A program made the translations under genes and the position numbers. The notes under the pieces are model-generated. The model ran no database searches, was not told the origin of the DNA, and worked only from the letters and a program-made list of their open reading frames with translations. 64,000 nucleotides of DNA. It comes from Stigmatella erecta. Its GTDB lineage: Bacteria; Myxococcota; Myxococcia; Myxococcales; Myxococcaceae. Every line of letters starts with the position of its first letter. Within the stretch, counting starts at the first letter, position 1. Of the stretch, positions 25,678 through 34,803 are shown piece by piece. The stretch covers positions 62,001-126,000 of the forward strand of contig NZ_FOIJ01000018.1 of the NCBI RefSeq assembly GCF_900111745.1, given 5' to 3'.

Positions 25678-27984
25678 ATGCTATCCGCACGAGCGCTCTC
25701 CTTCGCAGCGTTGATGGTGGCCGGCCTTGCCGCCGCGGCCCCCACACGGCAAGTGCCCGAGGGCGGACGTGCCATCGAAGCCGTCTCCCGGGGCGTCATC
25801 TGCGGTCCGGTCCGTGGCGGGTGGACCCTGTCCTCCGATGGGCGGTCCATCCGGCCTCCCGCGAAGGCCGACGAGAACTCGCGGACGCTCGAGCTCAAGG
25901 TCGCCGACGACGAGGCCCTGTGCAACACCAGCCAGGAGACCGTCACGGTGATCGCCACCGGGCCCTTTCCCCGCCTCGATGCCGGCGCCACCCTCTTCTA
26001 CCCGGACGATGGACGCCTGGAGCTCCGGGGCACGAACCTCCAGGGGGTGGCCATCGCTTGGTCGGGCGTCTCCCGGGCCGATCCCGCCCGGGGCCCCATG
26101 GAGGGGCAGGACCTCTGCCTCATCCCCAACCCGGGCAACAAGCCCTCCGACTGTGCCGTGCCCGTGACGCAGGGGCTGCCCACGGATGCGGCGTTCTTCT
26201 GGATTCCGCCCTACGGCAAGCGCGGGCCGGACGTGACGACCTATGACGCGGCCGGCAACGTGGTGGATCCCGAGACCTTCCGCATCCGTCCCGGCCGCAT
26301 CGTCCTGACGCAGCCGCTCGTCCAGTCCAGCGGCATCGATCTGTCCAAGGGGCCCGAGGGCTCGCTGGCCGTGAGCCACCCCGAGGCGGTGGTCTCCGCG
26401 GACTGCGGAATCGCTCGCTGCGAGGTCAACGACGGCTCCGTCGCCATCCGCAACGTGCCCGGGGTGGACGTGAGCGTGACGCTGCGGCTGCGCCTGGCGG
26501 CCCGTGTCTTCTTCGCGCGGGGGGAGGCGCTCGAACAGAGCGTCTCCGCGACGCTGCCCGTCCTGGCCTGTCCGCTGACCGCCGTGGAGGGCACGGTGCT
26601 GCGCGACGTCGATGACTCGGCGCTCGTGCTGCGGCTGGACCCCTCGTGCGCGCTGGAGCCCCGGGCCCTGGTCTGGACGGTCAACGGCGAGCGGGCCCGC
26701 GTGGAGCGCGTGGTGAAGACGGCGGAGGGCATCTACGGCGTGCTGCGCACCCGGGGCACCTCCAACCCCCAGGTGACCATCACCGCGACGACGTCCCGGC
26801 TGGATGGGACCGTGGTGGCCTCCACGACGGCGGAGACGGTGCCGCTGCCCGCGCCCCGGGCCATGCTGGAGCTGAAGGACGCGGGGACCATCGACTTCAT
26901 CCCCACCAACCGTCCCGCCGAGGTGAGGGTGGCGGGCCTGGGCGGGGCCGGGCGCTTCGTGCTGCGGCCCCTGGACGGCATCTACTCCGTCACGGTGGAG
27001 GGCCATACCACGCTGCTCCAGGGCGACGAGACGGCCGGCGGGTTCGTGTCGCTGCGCTTTGGCTACCGGGTGCCGTCCCTGCCGGCGGAGCTGGCCACGA
27101 CGGACCTGGTCTCCGTGCACGAGCGCATCCAGCGCGTGGTGCGCGAGGCCAGCGTGCCCGTGGACATCTCCAGCATGGTGGACTTCGTCTGCTCGGACAA
27201 ACACGGCCAGGACCAGCTGCTGCCGCCGAGCCGGCCGCACCGCATCGAGTACAAGATGCGCAACTCCTGCCGCGTCATCGTGCACCGCGAGCGCCTGACG
27301 CCCGAGCAGGGCAACCAGGAAGTGGTCCTGCGCATCACCGTCAACAAGTCCAACGGCTCCGTGCGCGGCGAGAGCTCGCTCGAGCAGCGGATGATCCTCC
27401 GGCCCCGCGGAGAGCAGCGCATCATCCCCATCTCGGGCAGCTTGGACCAGTACGACCGGATCCTCATCCAGGTGTCTCACGTGGCGGATGAGTCGCGCTA
27501 CGCCCTGAACACGACGGACCGCCCCGGGCTGCCCTCCGCGCAGTGGACGGCCATCGTCGAGGGCGGCCTCCTGCGGCTCTACACGATGGCCACCATCCCC
27601 GCGGGCCTCTTCCGGGCCACCGCGCCGAGCGGCCAGCTCGCCATCAACTTCGGTGTGCTCTCGCGCCTGGCCGTGTTGAACAGCGAGGGGCAGGAGCGCC
27701 TGGTGGGCATCGAGCTGGGGCTGATGGGGCTGGGGCTCGTGCCCCAGTCGGGCGACATCCAGTTTCCCCCGACGCTGGCCATGGTCGCGGGCCTGGGCCT
27801 GCGCGTCCCCATCGGCCCGGGCGCCGCCGTGGGCGCCCAGGCGTGGGTGGCCCGCGAGTTCCGAGGCGACATCACCCGGAGGACCAATGGGGACCCGGCG
27901 ACGGACCGGGTGGTGCCCTCCAGCAAGTGGTCCTTCATCTTCGGACCGAGCATCTCCATCGGCAACGTGGGCTTCAACCTCTGA
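25678..27984 (+). CDS. Large secreted beta-rich envelope protein, unknown function
   Basis: The 768-residue product starts at the ATG at 25678 directly after a run of G and has a signal peptide (SFAALMVAGLAAAAPTR). The bulk is beta-sandwich-like repeats of Ig type with few cysteines. The last ~140 residues, including LAINFGVLSRLAVLNSEGQE and VAGLGLRVPIGPGAAVGAQA and the end GPSISIGNVGFNL, have the alternating pattern of an outer-membrane barrel edge. No known family was recognised. It could be a surface adhesin or secretion accessory. Its end overlaps the stop end of the convergent protease gene by 11 nt. Confidence 0.55.
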   Translation: MLSARALSFAALMVAGLAAAAPTRQVPEGGRAIEAVSRGVICGPVRGGWTLSSDGRSIRPPAKADENSRTLELKVADDEALCNTSQETVTVIATGPFPRLDAGATLFYPDDGRLELRGTNLQGVAIAWSGVSRADPARGPMEGQDLCLIPNPGNKPSDCAVPVTQGLPTDAAFFWIPPYGKRGPDVTTYDAAGNVVDPETFRIRPGRIVLTQPLVQSSGIDLSKGPEGSLAVSHPEAVVSADCGIARCEVNDGSVAIRNVPGVDVSVTLRLRLAARVFFARGEALEQSVSATLPVLACPLTAVEGTVLRDVDDSALVLRLDPSCALEPRALVWTVNGERARVERVVKTAEGIYGVLRTRGTSNPQVTITATTSRLDGTVVASTTAETVPLPAPRAMLELKDAGTIDFIPTNRPAEVRVAGLGGAGRFVLRPLDGIYSVTVEGHTTLLQGDETAGGFVSLRFGYRVPSLPAELATTDLVSVHERIQRVVREASVPVDISSMVDFVCSDKHGQDQLLPPSRPHRIEYKMRNSCRVIVHRERLTPEQGNQEVVLRITVNKSNGSVRGESSLEQRMILRPRGEQRIIPISGSLDQYDRILIQVSHVADESRYALNTTDRPGLPSAQWTAIVEGGLLRLYTMATIPAGLFRATAPSGQLAINFGVLSRLAVLNSEGQERLVGIELGLMGLGLVPQSGDIQFPPTLAMVAGLGLRVPIGPGAAVGAQAWVAREFRGDITRRTNGDPATDRVVPSSKWSFIFGPSISIGNVGFNL

Positions 27985-29110
27985 GCCGCGGGCGCCTTCG
28001 CACCGCGAGCCAGCCGAGCAGCGCGGGCAGCAGGACCGGGCCAGGCAGGCCGGCACAGCCGCCCGCCTCCCTGGGGGGCGCCGGGGCGGTGCACGGGGTG
28101 AAGCAGCGGCAGGCGTCCGCGCCCTCGGGTTCGAGCCGGGCGCACAGCCCTCCCGCGCCGCACGCCGCGTCCTCCGTGCAGGCCGTGCCGTAGTTTCCTT
28201 CCTGAAGGGCGGGCAGCAGGCAGCGCCCGGGGCCGCCATCGAGGGACTCGCACGTGAGGCCCGAGGGGCAGTCCGCAGCCTGGGTGCAGGGGGCTTGGCA
28301 CAGGGCCTCGGCGGGGAGCACGGGCGGGGCGGGGGCCGGAGGCTCCTGCAAGAAGGGCTGAAGGAAGGTGTCCCACAGGGCATCGGCGCGGACGTGGAGC
28401 GCCTCCGTGCGGCAGGCGACGTCTCCGCTCACCGTGATGCCCGCGAGCACCTCGCGCGCGCCCTCGTTCACCAGCACCGGGCCGCCGCTGTCCCCCACGC
28501 AGCTCATGGCCGGCGCGGGCCCGGCCCGGAACGCGCTGGCGCTGACCTCCTGAACGGAGAGGGTCCCCTGCCGGCGGCGGCCCGGGGGAAGCAGCGGGTC
28601 CCGGGTGTCTCCGAAGCCCACGGCCCGGAGCGCCGTTCCCACCGGGAGGGGCAGGGTGCCCGGCGTGGGCAGGGGAAGGGGGGCCGTGCTCACGGGCATG
28701 GCCAGGCGCAGCAGGGCCGCGTCGAACGCGTGGCTCTTCGGGTCATAGTCCGGGTGGCGCACCGCACGGGTGACCCGGACGAACCGGCCCCGGGGCTCCG
28801 GCAGCAGCTCCGGGCCGAAGAAGACTTCGTACGGCCCTTCCGGGCCGAAGATGTCCAGGCAGTGGGCCGCCGTGAGCACCACGTCCGGGGCGATGAGCGC
28901 CCCCGAGCACAGCAGCGTCAGGGGCTCCCCCGTGCACCGCGTCCGCCGGGCCACCAGCGCGGCCGTGGCCTCGTCTCCGGGCGCGTCCGTGCCGTTCACC
29001 ACCGGCTGGGTCCCCGTGGCGAGGGAGGGCTGCTCCTCGACGGGCAGGCAGCCCGCGAGGCCCGTCAGGAGGAGCACCCCGAGGCGGGCCGCCGTGTGGC
29101 GTGGCCTCAT
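27974..29110 (-). CDS. Trypsin-fold serine protease with MYXO-CTERM-like tail
   Basis: The 378-residue protein has a lipoprotein-type signal (LGVLLLTGLAGC). The chymotrypsin triad is complete: His in LTAAHCLDIF, Asp in HAFDAALLRLAM and Ser in CVGDSGGPVLV. The C-terminal ~110 residues form a Cys-rich region, then a MYXO-CTERM-like signal: a GGC motif, a hydrophobic stretch (GPVLLPALLGWLAV) and an Arg-rich end RRRPRLRG. That combination is used by Myxococcota to sort proteins to the cell surface. Having both a lipobox and MYXO-CTERM is worth checking. It overlaps the upstream gene by 4 nt and is the last gene of a three-gene operon. Confidence 0.82.
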   Translation of the reverse strand: MRPRHTAARLGVLLLTGLAGCLPVEEQPSLATGTQPVVNGTDAPGDEATAALVARRTRCTGEPLTLLCSGALIAPDVVLTAAHCLDIFGPEGPYEVFFGPELLPEPRGRFVRVTRAVRHPDYDPKSHAFDAALLRLAMPVSTAPLPLPTPGTLPLPVGTALRAVGFGDTRDPLLPPGRRRQGTLSVQEVSASAFRAGPAPAMSCVGDSGGPVLVNEGAREVLAGITVSGDVACRTEALHVRADALWDTFLQPFLQEPPAPAPPVLPAEALCQAPCTQAADCPSGLTCESLDGGPGRCLLPALQEGNYGTACTEDAACGAGGLCARLEPEGADACRCFTPCTAPAPPREAGGCAGLPGPVLLPALLGWLAVRRRPRLRG

Positions 29111-29670
29111 GGCTCGGGCGGTTCGCTCGCCGCTTGGGCCGCCAGCTTCTCGATTTCCTCCCGGAGCCCCGTCAGCCGGGCCTGCTCGCGGCGGATGAGG
29201 ATGTCGAGCCGCTGGCGTTCACCCGCGTCTCCCCGGGCCCCGGCCTCGTCCCGTTCGTGCTCCAGCCGCCGCACATCCCGTTCGAGGAGCGCGGTGATGC
29301 GCTCGGTCTTGCCCAGCCGCCACCGGGCCGTCTGGGGCTTCTCCGGTTCGATCGGATCATTCTCTTGCGGCAGGGGATTGGAGGACTCCAGCTCGGGGAC
29401 CTCGTCCTCCGGTCCCAGCGGCACCACCGTGGCGTGGGGGTGGGACGCGTGCTCCGCCGTCACGGGGGGCGCGGTGGGGGCCTTCGCTGGGGGCGGGGAC
29501 GCCCGTGCCGCCGGGGCTGCGGGCGGCGGGGGCGCCGGAGCGGCGGGGGGCACCGCGTCCGGCGGAGGGGGCGGAGACCCCGGGAGGAGAATGAACACGG
29601 CCGCCAGGAGGATCGCGGCGCCCCCGAGGGCTCCCGCGATCCTGCGTGCCTGTTTCCGCGGGGGCGCCAT
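29107..29670 (-). CDS. Single-pass membrane protein with Pro-rich linker and coiled coil
   Basis: The 187-residue product has a basic start, one transmembrane segment (residues about 11-30, IAGALGGAAILLAAVFILLP), a long Pro/Ala disordered linker (about 31-85) and a C-terminal coiled coil (about 115-180, LERDVRRLEHERDEAGAR and REEIEKLAAQAA). The architecture suggests a type II membrane protein reaching into the periplasm. It overlaps the protease start by 4 nt (ATGA), so the two are translationally coupled. No enzymatic domain is present. It may scaffold or guide the protease. Confidence 0.65.
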   Translation of the reverse strand: MAPPRKQARRIAGALGGAAILLAAVFILLPGSPPPPPDAVPPAAPAPPPPAAPAARASPPPAKAPTAPPVTAEHASHPHATVVPLGPEDEVPELESSNPLPQENDPIEPEKPQTARWRLGKTERITALLERDVRRLEHERDEAGARGDAGERQRLDILIRREQARLTGLREEIEKLAAQAASEPPEP

Positions 29671-29675
29671 GCCGC

Positions 29676-30587
29676 TCAGTAGCAGTTGGGCGCGAACAGC
29701 TCGTCGTCGCTGGCCGAGACGAACTGATCATCGCAGTACCCGCTGGCCAGCACGTGCCCGTTGCGCACGCAGCCATCGTGGTTGGTGGCATCCAGCGTGT
29801 ACTGGGTGTCCCCGCCACAGCCTCCGCCGCAGCGGCCGAAGCAGTTGCCCATCACCTTGGGCCGGGACCAGTGGTCCGGCTCGCCGCACACCCACGCCCC
29901 GTTGCTCATGTAGAGCTCGTCCCCGTCGCAGGTGCCGTGGTCGCCGAGCTGGGCGAGCTGCTGGTTGAGCGCCGCATCGAAGCCGCCCTTCGAGCAGTCG
30001 TGCTTGGCGTAGGCGTACCAGTTGAAGGAGCTGCCACAGCTCCCGGTGTTCTTGCCGTTGCACTTCGCGTAGCTGCACAGCATGGTGTAGCCGCGCCCCT
30101 GCTCGCCCATCACCGTGCGCTGCATCGCCACCGTGTCCGGGTGCTGCACCCAGAGGCTGACGGTGCGCCGCAGGTACTTGGCCTCGGGCGTGGCCGCATC
30201 CCCCGAGGGCAGCTCCGCGTTCAGCGCGGCCGACAGCCCGGCCAGCACCTGGCGGTCCGCCTCCTGAATGCGCGTGTCCTGGCCCGTCGCCTCGGCGAAG
30301 CCGTCCAGCGTGGACACCCCGTTCTCCGCGTCCAGCAGCACCCGGAACATCGTCCCGTTGAGCCGCAGCTCGATGCGGTACACGCCCGGCTCCACCTGCC
30401 GCGAGGAGAACAGCGCCTCGCCGCCTGTGCCCGTGAACGCGCCTTGCGTGAGCGCCTCCGCCATCGTGAGCGACAGCCCTTCCGCGGGCTGCACCGCGCC
30501 CGGAGTCTCCGGGGTGCCAGATGTGCTGCCCGGGCTTCCACAGGCGAACAGCATTGCTGCGGCGACGGCTCCTAGAAACGTCTTCAT
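29676..30587 (-). CDS. Cys-rich lipoprotein heading the protease operon
   Basis: The 303-residue lipoprotein begins MKTFLGAVAAAMLFAC with lipobox Cys16, behind GGAGGG. Residues about 35-150 are a soluble region, and the C-terminal half is rich in paired cysteines and glycines (CNGKNTGSCGSSFNWYAYAK, CFGRCGGGCGGD), suggesting a disulfide-stabilised extracellular domain. It lies 5 nt upstream of the coiled-coil gene. No family is recognised. The divergent ATPase gene begins 185 nt away. Confidence 0.6.
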   Translation of the reverse strand: MKTFLGAVAAAMLFACGSPGSTSGTPETPGAVQPAEGLSLTMAEALTQGAFTGTGGEALFSSRQVEPGVYRIELRLNGTMFRVLLDAENGVSTLDGFAEATGQDTRIQEADRQVLAGLSAALNAELPSGDAATPEAKYLRRTVSLWVQHPDTVAMQRTVMGEQGRGYTMLCSYAKCNGKNTGSCGSSFNWYAYAKHDCSKGGFDAALNQQLAQLGDHGTCDGDELYMSNGAWVCGEPDHWSRPKVMGNCFGRCGGGCGGDTQYTLDATNHDGCVRNGHVLASGYCDDQFVSASDDELFAPNCY

Positions 30588-30772
30588 GCGGTACGGCCCT
30601 CCGGCCCGGGCCTCCGGTGGTGCCGGGAACCCAATGGCGAAATCTTCCCGGGTGTGTGAAACGTGTTCAAGGCGGGGTGCGTTGTTTTCAATCACATCCC
30701 GCGGAGACATTCGTGACCCGGACAGGGCTCTGCCTCCTGGGCCAGGGGCCCTGTGGTAGGGTTGACCCACCC

Positions 30773-32305
30773 ATGAGCGCGTTGATGAGCAAGGCCGCCC
30801 GCTTTCTATGGAGCTTGGCCGGATTGGTCCTCGTGGCCGGTCTCGGCTGGGGGCTCTCCCGGCACCTCCCCGCGGATGCGGGGGCCGCGTTGCAGCAGGG
30901 ACGGCTCTATCTGGGGGTCGCCGTCACCCCCCTGTTTCTGCTGAGCGTGGGGCTCGCGGTGGCACTGGGGGTGGGGGCGTCGGCCGCTTCCAGACTGGCG
31001 TCGCGCGCGCCGCCTCCCCTGGCGAAGCGCCCGGCGCTGTCGCCCCTGGAGGTGGTCAACGAGGACGTGGCCATCGCCGTGCGCGAGATGCTCGTGGAGC
31101 TGGGCCAGTACCTGCGGGGGCTCGCCTCCCGACCCGAGCCGGACATCATCCTCTTTGTGGACACGCTGATGGATGGGGCCATCCGCCTGGGCGCCAGCGA
31201 CGTCCACATCCATCCCCTGGAGGTGGGCACGCGCATCGCCTTCCGCGTCCACGGGGTGCTGGAGGAGGTGCTGACCATTCCCCGCGAGGTGCACCCGCGC
31301 CTCATCAACCGCATCAAGGTGCTGGGCAAGCTCACCCTCTACAAGGTCGACAAGCCCCAGGACGGGCACTTTCCGTTCTCCACGCAGGAGGGGCCCGCGG
31401 ACATCCGCATCTCCATCCTGCCCACCAACCACGGCGAGGCCGTAGCGCTGCGCATCGCCCGCAGCGGCGTGCGGCTGCCCCGGCTCACCGCGCTGGGCTT
31501 CCCCCCCGCGCTGCACCAGAAGTATCAGCAGCTCTTGGGCCTGCCCCAGGGCGTCATCTTCGTGGCGGGCGCCACCGGCAGCGGCAAGACGACGTCGCTG
31601 TATGCCTCGCTCGGCTACATCAAGGAGTCCCGCGGCGCGCTCACCCGCATCGCCTCCATCGAGGACCCCGTCGAGTTCGACGTGCCCCTCTTCGCGCAGA
31701 CGCAGGTGAACTCCGAGCAGGGCTTCACCTTCGCGCAAGGGCTGCGCTCGGTGCTGCGCCAGGACCCGAACGTCATCATGGTGGGCGAGATTCGAGACCC
31801 CGAGACGGCGCGCACCGCCATCCAGGCGGGCCTGAGCGGCCACCTCATCCTCACCACCATCCACGCCAACTCGGCCGCGGGCGTCTTCAACCGCCTCATC
31901 GAGATGGGGGTGGAGCCGTTCCTGCTGGCCTCCGCCACGGTGGCCACGCTCTCGCAGCGGCTGGTGCGCGCGCTGTGCCCGCACTGCCGCGCCCCCTCGC
32001 CCATCAGCCCCGAGGAGGTGGCCCGGCTGGATGCGGCCGGCCTCGCCAGCGGCACGTTCTACGGTCCGGTGGGCTGCGAGCGCTGCGGCGGCAGCGGGTA
32101 CCTGGGCCGCACCGCCATCTACGAGATGCTGGCCGTCAGCCCCGCCATCCGCGACGGCATCAATGAGAAGCTGCCCTCTCCCCGGCTGCACGCGATTGCC
32201 CAGAGCGAGGGCATGGTGCCGCTCCTGGCGGCGGGGGTGGAGCGCGCGCGCGCGGGGGCCACCACCCTGAGCGAGGTGTTCCGGGTGGTGGGCGGTGGGG
32301 CCTGA
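30773..32305 (+). CDS. Membrane-anchored GspE/PilB-type secretion ATPase
   Basis: The 510-residue protein has the type II/IV pilus ATPase core: Walker A GATGSGKTT, the Asp-box region ASIEDPVEFDVPLF, Walker B NVIMVGEIRDPETARTA, the His-box HLILTTIHANSAAG and a four-Cys zinc site (CPHCRAPSP and CERCGGSGY). The usual cytoplasmic N-terminal domain is replaced by two hydrophobic segments near residues 11-28 and 46-70 (FLWSLAGLVLVAGLGWGL, VTPLFLLSVGLAVALGVG), which would tether it to the inner membrane. It would power assembly or retraction of a pilus or pseudopilus. No GspF-like platform gene is nearby. It leads a two-gene operon with the PEGA protein. Confidence 0.8.
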   Translation: MSALMSKAARFLWSLAGLVLVAGLGWGLSRHLPADAGAALQQGRLYLGVAVTPLFLLSVGLAVALGVGASAASRLASRAPPPLAKRPALSPLEVVNEDVAIAVREMLVELGQYLRGLASRPEPDIILFVDTLMDGAIRLGASDVHIHPLEVGTRIAFRVHGVLEEVLTIPREVHPRLINRIKVLGKLTLYKVDKPQDGHFPFSTQEGPADIRISILPTNHGEAVALRIARSGVRLPRLTALGFPPALHQKYQQLLGLPQGVIFVAGATGSGKTTSLYASLGYIKESRGALTRIASIEDPVEFDVPLFAQTQVNSEQGFTFAQGLRSVLRQDPNVIMVGEIRDPETARTAIQAGLSGHLILTTIHANSAAGVFNRLIEMGVEPFLLASATVATLSQRLVRALCPHCRAPSPISPEEVARLDAAGLASGTFYGPVGCERCGGSGYLGRTAIYEMLAVSPAIRDGINEKLPSPRLHAIAQSEGMVPLLAAGVERARAGATTLSEVFRVVGGGA

Positions 32306-32323
32306 GATGTGGGGAGAGGACTC

Positions 32324-33010
32324 GTGAGCAACTCGCAGCCACCGAAGACGCCCCCGGGCTCCACCGCGGGCTCCGACGGCATGGAGACCGCCGTCCTGCG
32401 GCGTGACCAGGAGATGGCGCACGTGCAGTCGCGCACCGCCTCGGCCTCCTGGCAGGCTCCGCCGGGGGAGGTCTCTCCGGACGCGCCTGCGGGGCGGGGG
32501 GGCACGGGCGGTACGCTCCTGCCGCCCACGGAGAGCGGCGGTGCCAAGCTGGCCGCGGCGTTGCGGCTGGCATCCGCGGTCTGCGGTCTGGGGGCGGCGG
32601 TGCTGTTCGTCCTGCCCGAGCTGACGGGGACGTTCGTGGTGCCTCCGCCCCAGGCGGCCACGCCGGCCGCGCAGAAGGTCAAGGTCATCGCGCCCACCTT
32701 CGATGATCCGGAGCCCGCCGAGGGCCTGGATGGCACGGTGTCCGAGCAAACCTCGGCCTTCGACGGGGCCACGGTCCTGGTCGTCTACTCCAACCCGAGC
32801 GGCGTGGCCGTCGAGGTGGATGGGAACGACCAGGGGGGAACCCCGGTCTCGCTCACGCTCGACTGCCTGCCGGGAAAGCCCATCCGCGTCGAGCTCTTCA
32901 AGCGGGGGTATGAGCGCATCCAGCACACCGCGTTCTGCCGGAAGGACACGATGATCAAGCTCTTCGCCCCCTTGAAGAAGGCGGCGAAGGCCTCCGGCGG
33001 GAAGCGCTGA
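32324..33010 (+). CDS. PEGA-domain membrane protein
   Basis: The 228-residue product starts at the GTG at 32324 behind GGGGAGAGG (GTG at 32309 is an upstream in-frame alternative). Residues about 70-100 are hydrophobic (LASAVCGLGAAVLFVLPELT). The C-terminal part is a PEGA domain: TVLVVYSNPSGVAVEVDGND and then GKPIRVELFKRGYERIQH. PEGA domains are beta-rich modules often attached to Ser/Thr kinase or surface proteins of myxobacteria. It is 18 nt downstream of the ATPase and probably works with it. The N-terminus before the membrane segment is disordered and would be cytoplasmic. Confidence 0.68.
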   Translation: MSNSQPPKTPPGSTAGSDGMETAVLRRDQEMAHVQSRTASASWQAPPGEVSPDAPAGRGGTGGTLLPPTESGGAKLAAALRLASAVCGLGAAVLFVLPELTGTFVVPPPQAATPAAQKVKVIAPTFDDPEPAEGLDGTVSEQTSAFDGATVLVVYSNPSGVAVEVDGNDQGGTPVSLTLDCLPGKPIRVELFKRGYERIQHTAFCRKDTMIKLFAPLKKAAKASGGKR

Positions 33011-33022
33011 GGGCCGGGGGGC

Positions 33023-34705
33023 TCAGGGGGCCCGGTACACCTCGGTCCCCGCCACCACCGTGAGGCGCACCTGGGCGGTGAGCAGGGCCTCGGCCGCGCC
33101 ATCCACCGGATCCACGGACAGCGCGACGAAGTCCGCGTCCATGCCCGGCTTCAGCTGTCCCCGGGCGCCTTCCGCGAACGCGGCGAAGGCCGCGCCCCGG
33201 GTGAAGCCCTCCAGCGCTTCCTCTCCACTGAGGCACTGCGCGGGAAACCAGCCCCCCGGCGGGTGCCCGGCGGCGTCCTGCCGGGTGCGCGCGGCATAGA
33301 GCCCCGCGAGCATGTCCGGCCGCTCCACGGGGAAGTCGCTGCCGAGCGCCAGCGTGGCCCCCGCTTCCTTGAGCCGCTGCCACGCGTAGGCACCCTGGAT
33401 GCGCTCGGGCCCCACGCGCACCTCCGCCCAGGGCATGTCGCTGGTGGCGTGGGTGGGCTGCACGCTGGCGATGAAGCCGTGGGCCCCCAGCGTGCGGATG
33501 TCCTCCAGGCGCATCACCTGGGCGTGCTCCACGCGGTGCCGGCCCGTCCGCACGGCCTCGGGGCCCACCACCTTCAAGAGGGTGTCGAGCACGAGCGTGT
33601 TGGCCCGGTCGCCGATGGCGTGGGTGGCCACCTGGAAGCCCCGCGCGGTGAAGGCCCGCACCCGCGCCTCGTACTGGTCCGGGGTGAGCAGGAGCAGGCC
33701 CCGGTGGCCCGCCTCGTCGCTGTAGGGCGCATGCAGCGCCGCGCCCCGGCTGCCCAGGGCGCCGTCCGCGGAGAGCTTCACCGCGCGCATCGTCAGCCGG
33801 TCCCCCTGGAAGGGGCCCTGGGCGAGGTAGGCCTCATGCTCCGCGCCCTGGCCGTCCGCCATCGCGTAGACGCGCAGGGGCAGCCTCCCCCCGGCATCCC
33901 AGCGCTGGAGCAGGCGGAAGGTGCGCAGGTCCATGCCCGCGTCGTGAACGCCCGTCATGCCCCCTTCGGCGCAGCGGGCGAGCGCCGCCCCGAGCTGGGC
34001 CTCGAGCTGCGCGTCCGTGGGCGGCGGCATCACCGCGTGAATGAGGTCCATGGCGTTGTCCACGAGCACCCCCGTGGGCTCTCCGCCCGGGCCGCGCAGG
34101 ATGCGGCCGCCCGCCGGATCCTTCGTGTCCCGGGTGATGCGCGCGCGCCGCAGCGCCTCGCCGTTCACCCACAGCGCATGGCCATCCACGCGGCCCAGCG
34201 CCACCGGGGTGGAGCCCCAGCGCGCGTCCAGCTCCGTGCGGTCCGGGAAGGCCTTCTCCGGCCAGTCGTTCTGGTCCCACCCGCTGCCGACGAGCCAGTC
34301 CCCCTGGAAGGCGGAAGGAGGGGCGGCCTTCAGGCGCTCCAGGACTTCCGCGCGCGAGCGCGTCTCCTCCAGCCGCACCGTGGCCAGGGCCCGCCCGAGC
34401 GACGCCAGGTGGCCGTGCGCGTCGGTGAGGCCCGGCACCACCGTGGCCCCGCCCAGGTCCACCACCCGGGCGCCGGCGCCCGCGGCGGCGAGCACCTCCT
34501 GCCGGCTGCCCACCGCCAGCACCTTGCCGTCCCGGACGGCGAAGGCCTCGGCCCGGGGCTTCTCCGGGTCCTGCGTGCGCACCGTCTGGGCGGTGTACAC
34601 CGTCACGGGGGAGGCCGCGGTGGAGGGTTCGGCGGCGCGCCGGGCACAGCCGGCCGCGCTGGCCACGAGGAGCACCGCCACCAGGGAACACCGGACACGT
34701 CGCAT
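33023..34705 (-). CDS. Amidohydrolase (YtcJ-like, amidohydrolase_3) lipoprotein
   Basis: The 560-residue protein starts at the ATG at 34705 behind AGGTG and has a lipobox signal (AVLLVASAAGC). The metal-dependent amidohydrolase motifs are present: H-x-H in LTDAHGHLASLG, His in ATHAIGDRANTL, His in HRVEHAQVMRLEDI and Asp in LGSDFPVERPD. This is the pattern of YtcJ-like proteins that hydrolyse N-acyl or formyl substrates. It would act in the periplasm or at the surface. The substrate is unknown. The rhomboid gene lies upstream on the same strand, 98 nt away. Confidence 0.8.
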   Translation of the reverse strand: MRRVRCSLVAVLLVASAAGCARRAAEPSTAASPVTVYTAQTVRTQDPEKPRAEAFAVRDGKVLAVGSRQEVLAAAGAGARVVDLGGATVVPGLTDAHGHLASLGRALATVRLEETRSRAEVLERLKAAPPSAFQGDWLVGSGWDQNDWPEKAFPDRTELDARWGSTPVALGRVDGHALWVNGEALRRARITRDTKDPAGGRILRGPGGEPTGVLVDNAMDLIHAVMPPPTDAQLEAQLGAALARCAEGGMTGVHDAGMDLRTFRLLQRWDAGGRLPLRVYAMADGQGAEHEAYLAQGPFQGDRLTMRAVKLSADGALGSRGAALHAPYSDEAGHRGLLLLTPDQYEARVRAFTARGFQVATHAIGDRANTLVLDTLLKVVGPEAVRTGRHRVEHAQVMRLEDIRTLGAHGFIASVQPTHATSDMPWAEVRVGPERIQGAYAWQRLKEAGATLALGSDFPVERPDMLAGLYAARTRQDAAGHPPGGWFPAQCLSGEEALEGFTRGAAFAAFAEGARGQLKPGMDADFVALSVDPVDGAAEALLTAQVRLTVVAGTEVYRAP

Positions 34706-34803
34706 GGAGACACCTGCCAGGGGCCGCCCCCGGGCACCGGGGCGCGGGCGCGGCACTGTGGCGTACCTGGCGGGCGCTGGCTACGGCCTTGGGCGCGGGC
34801 CTC

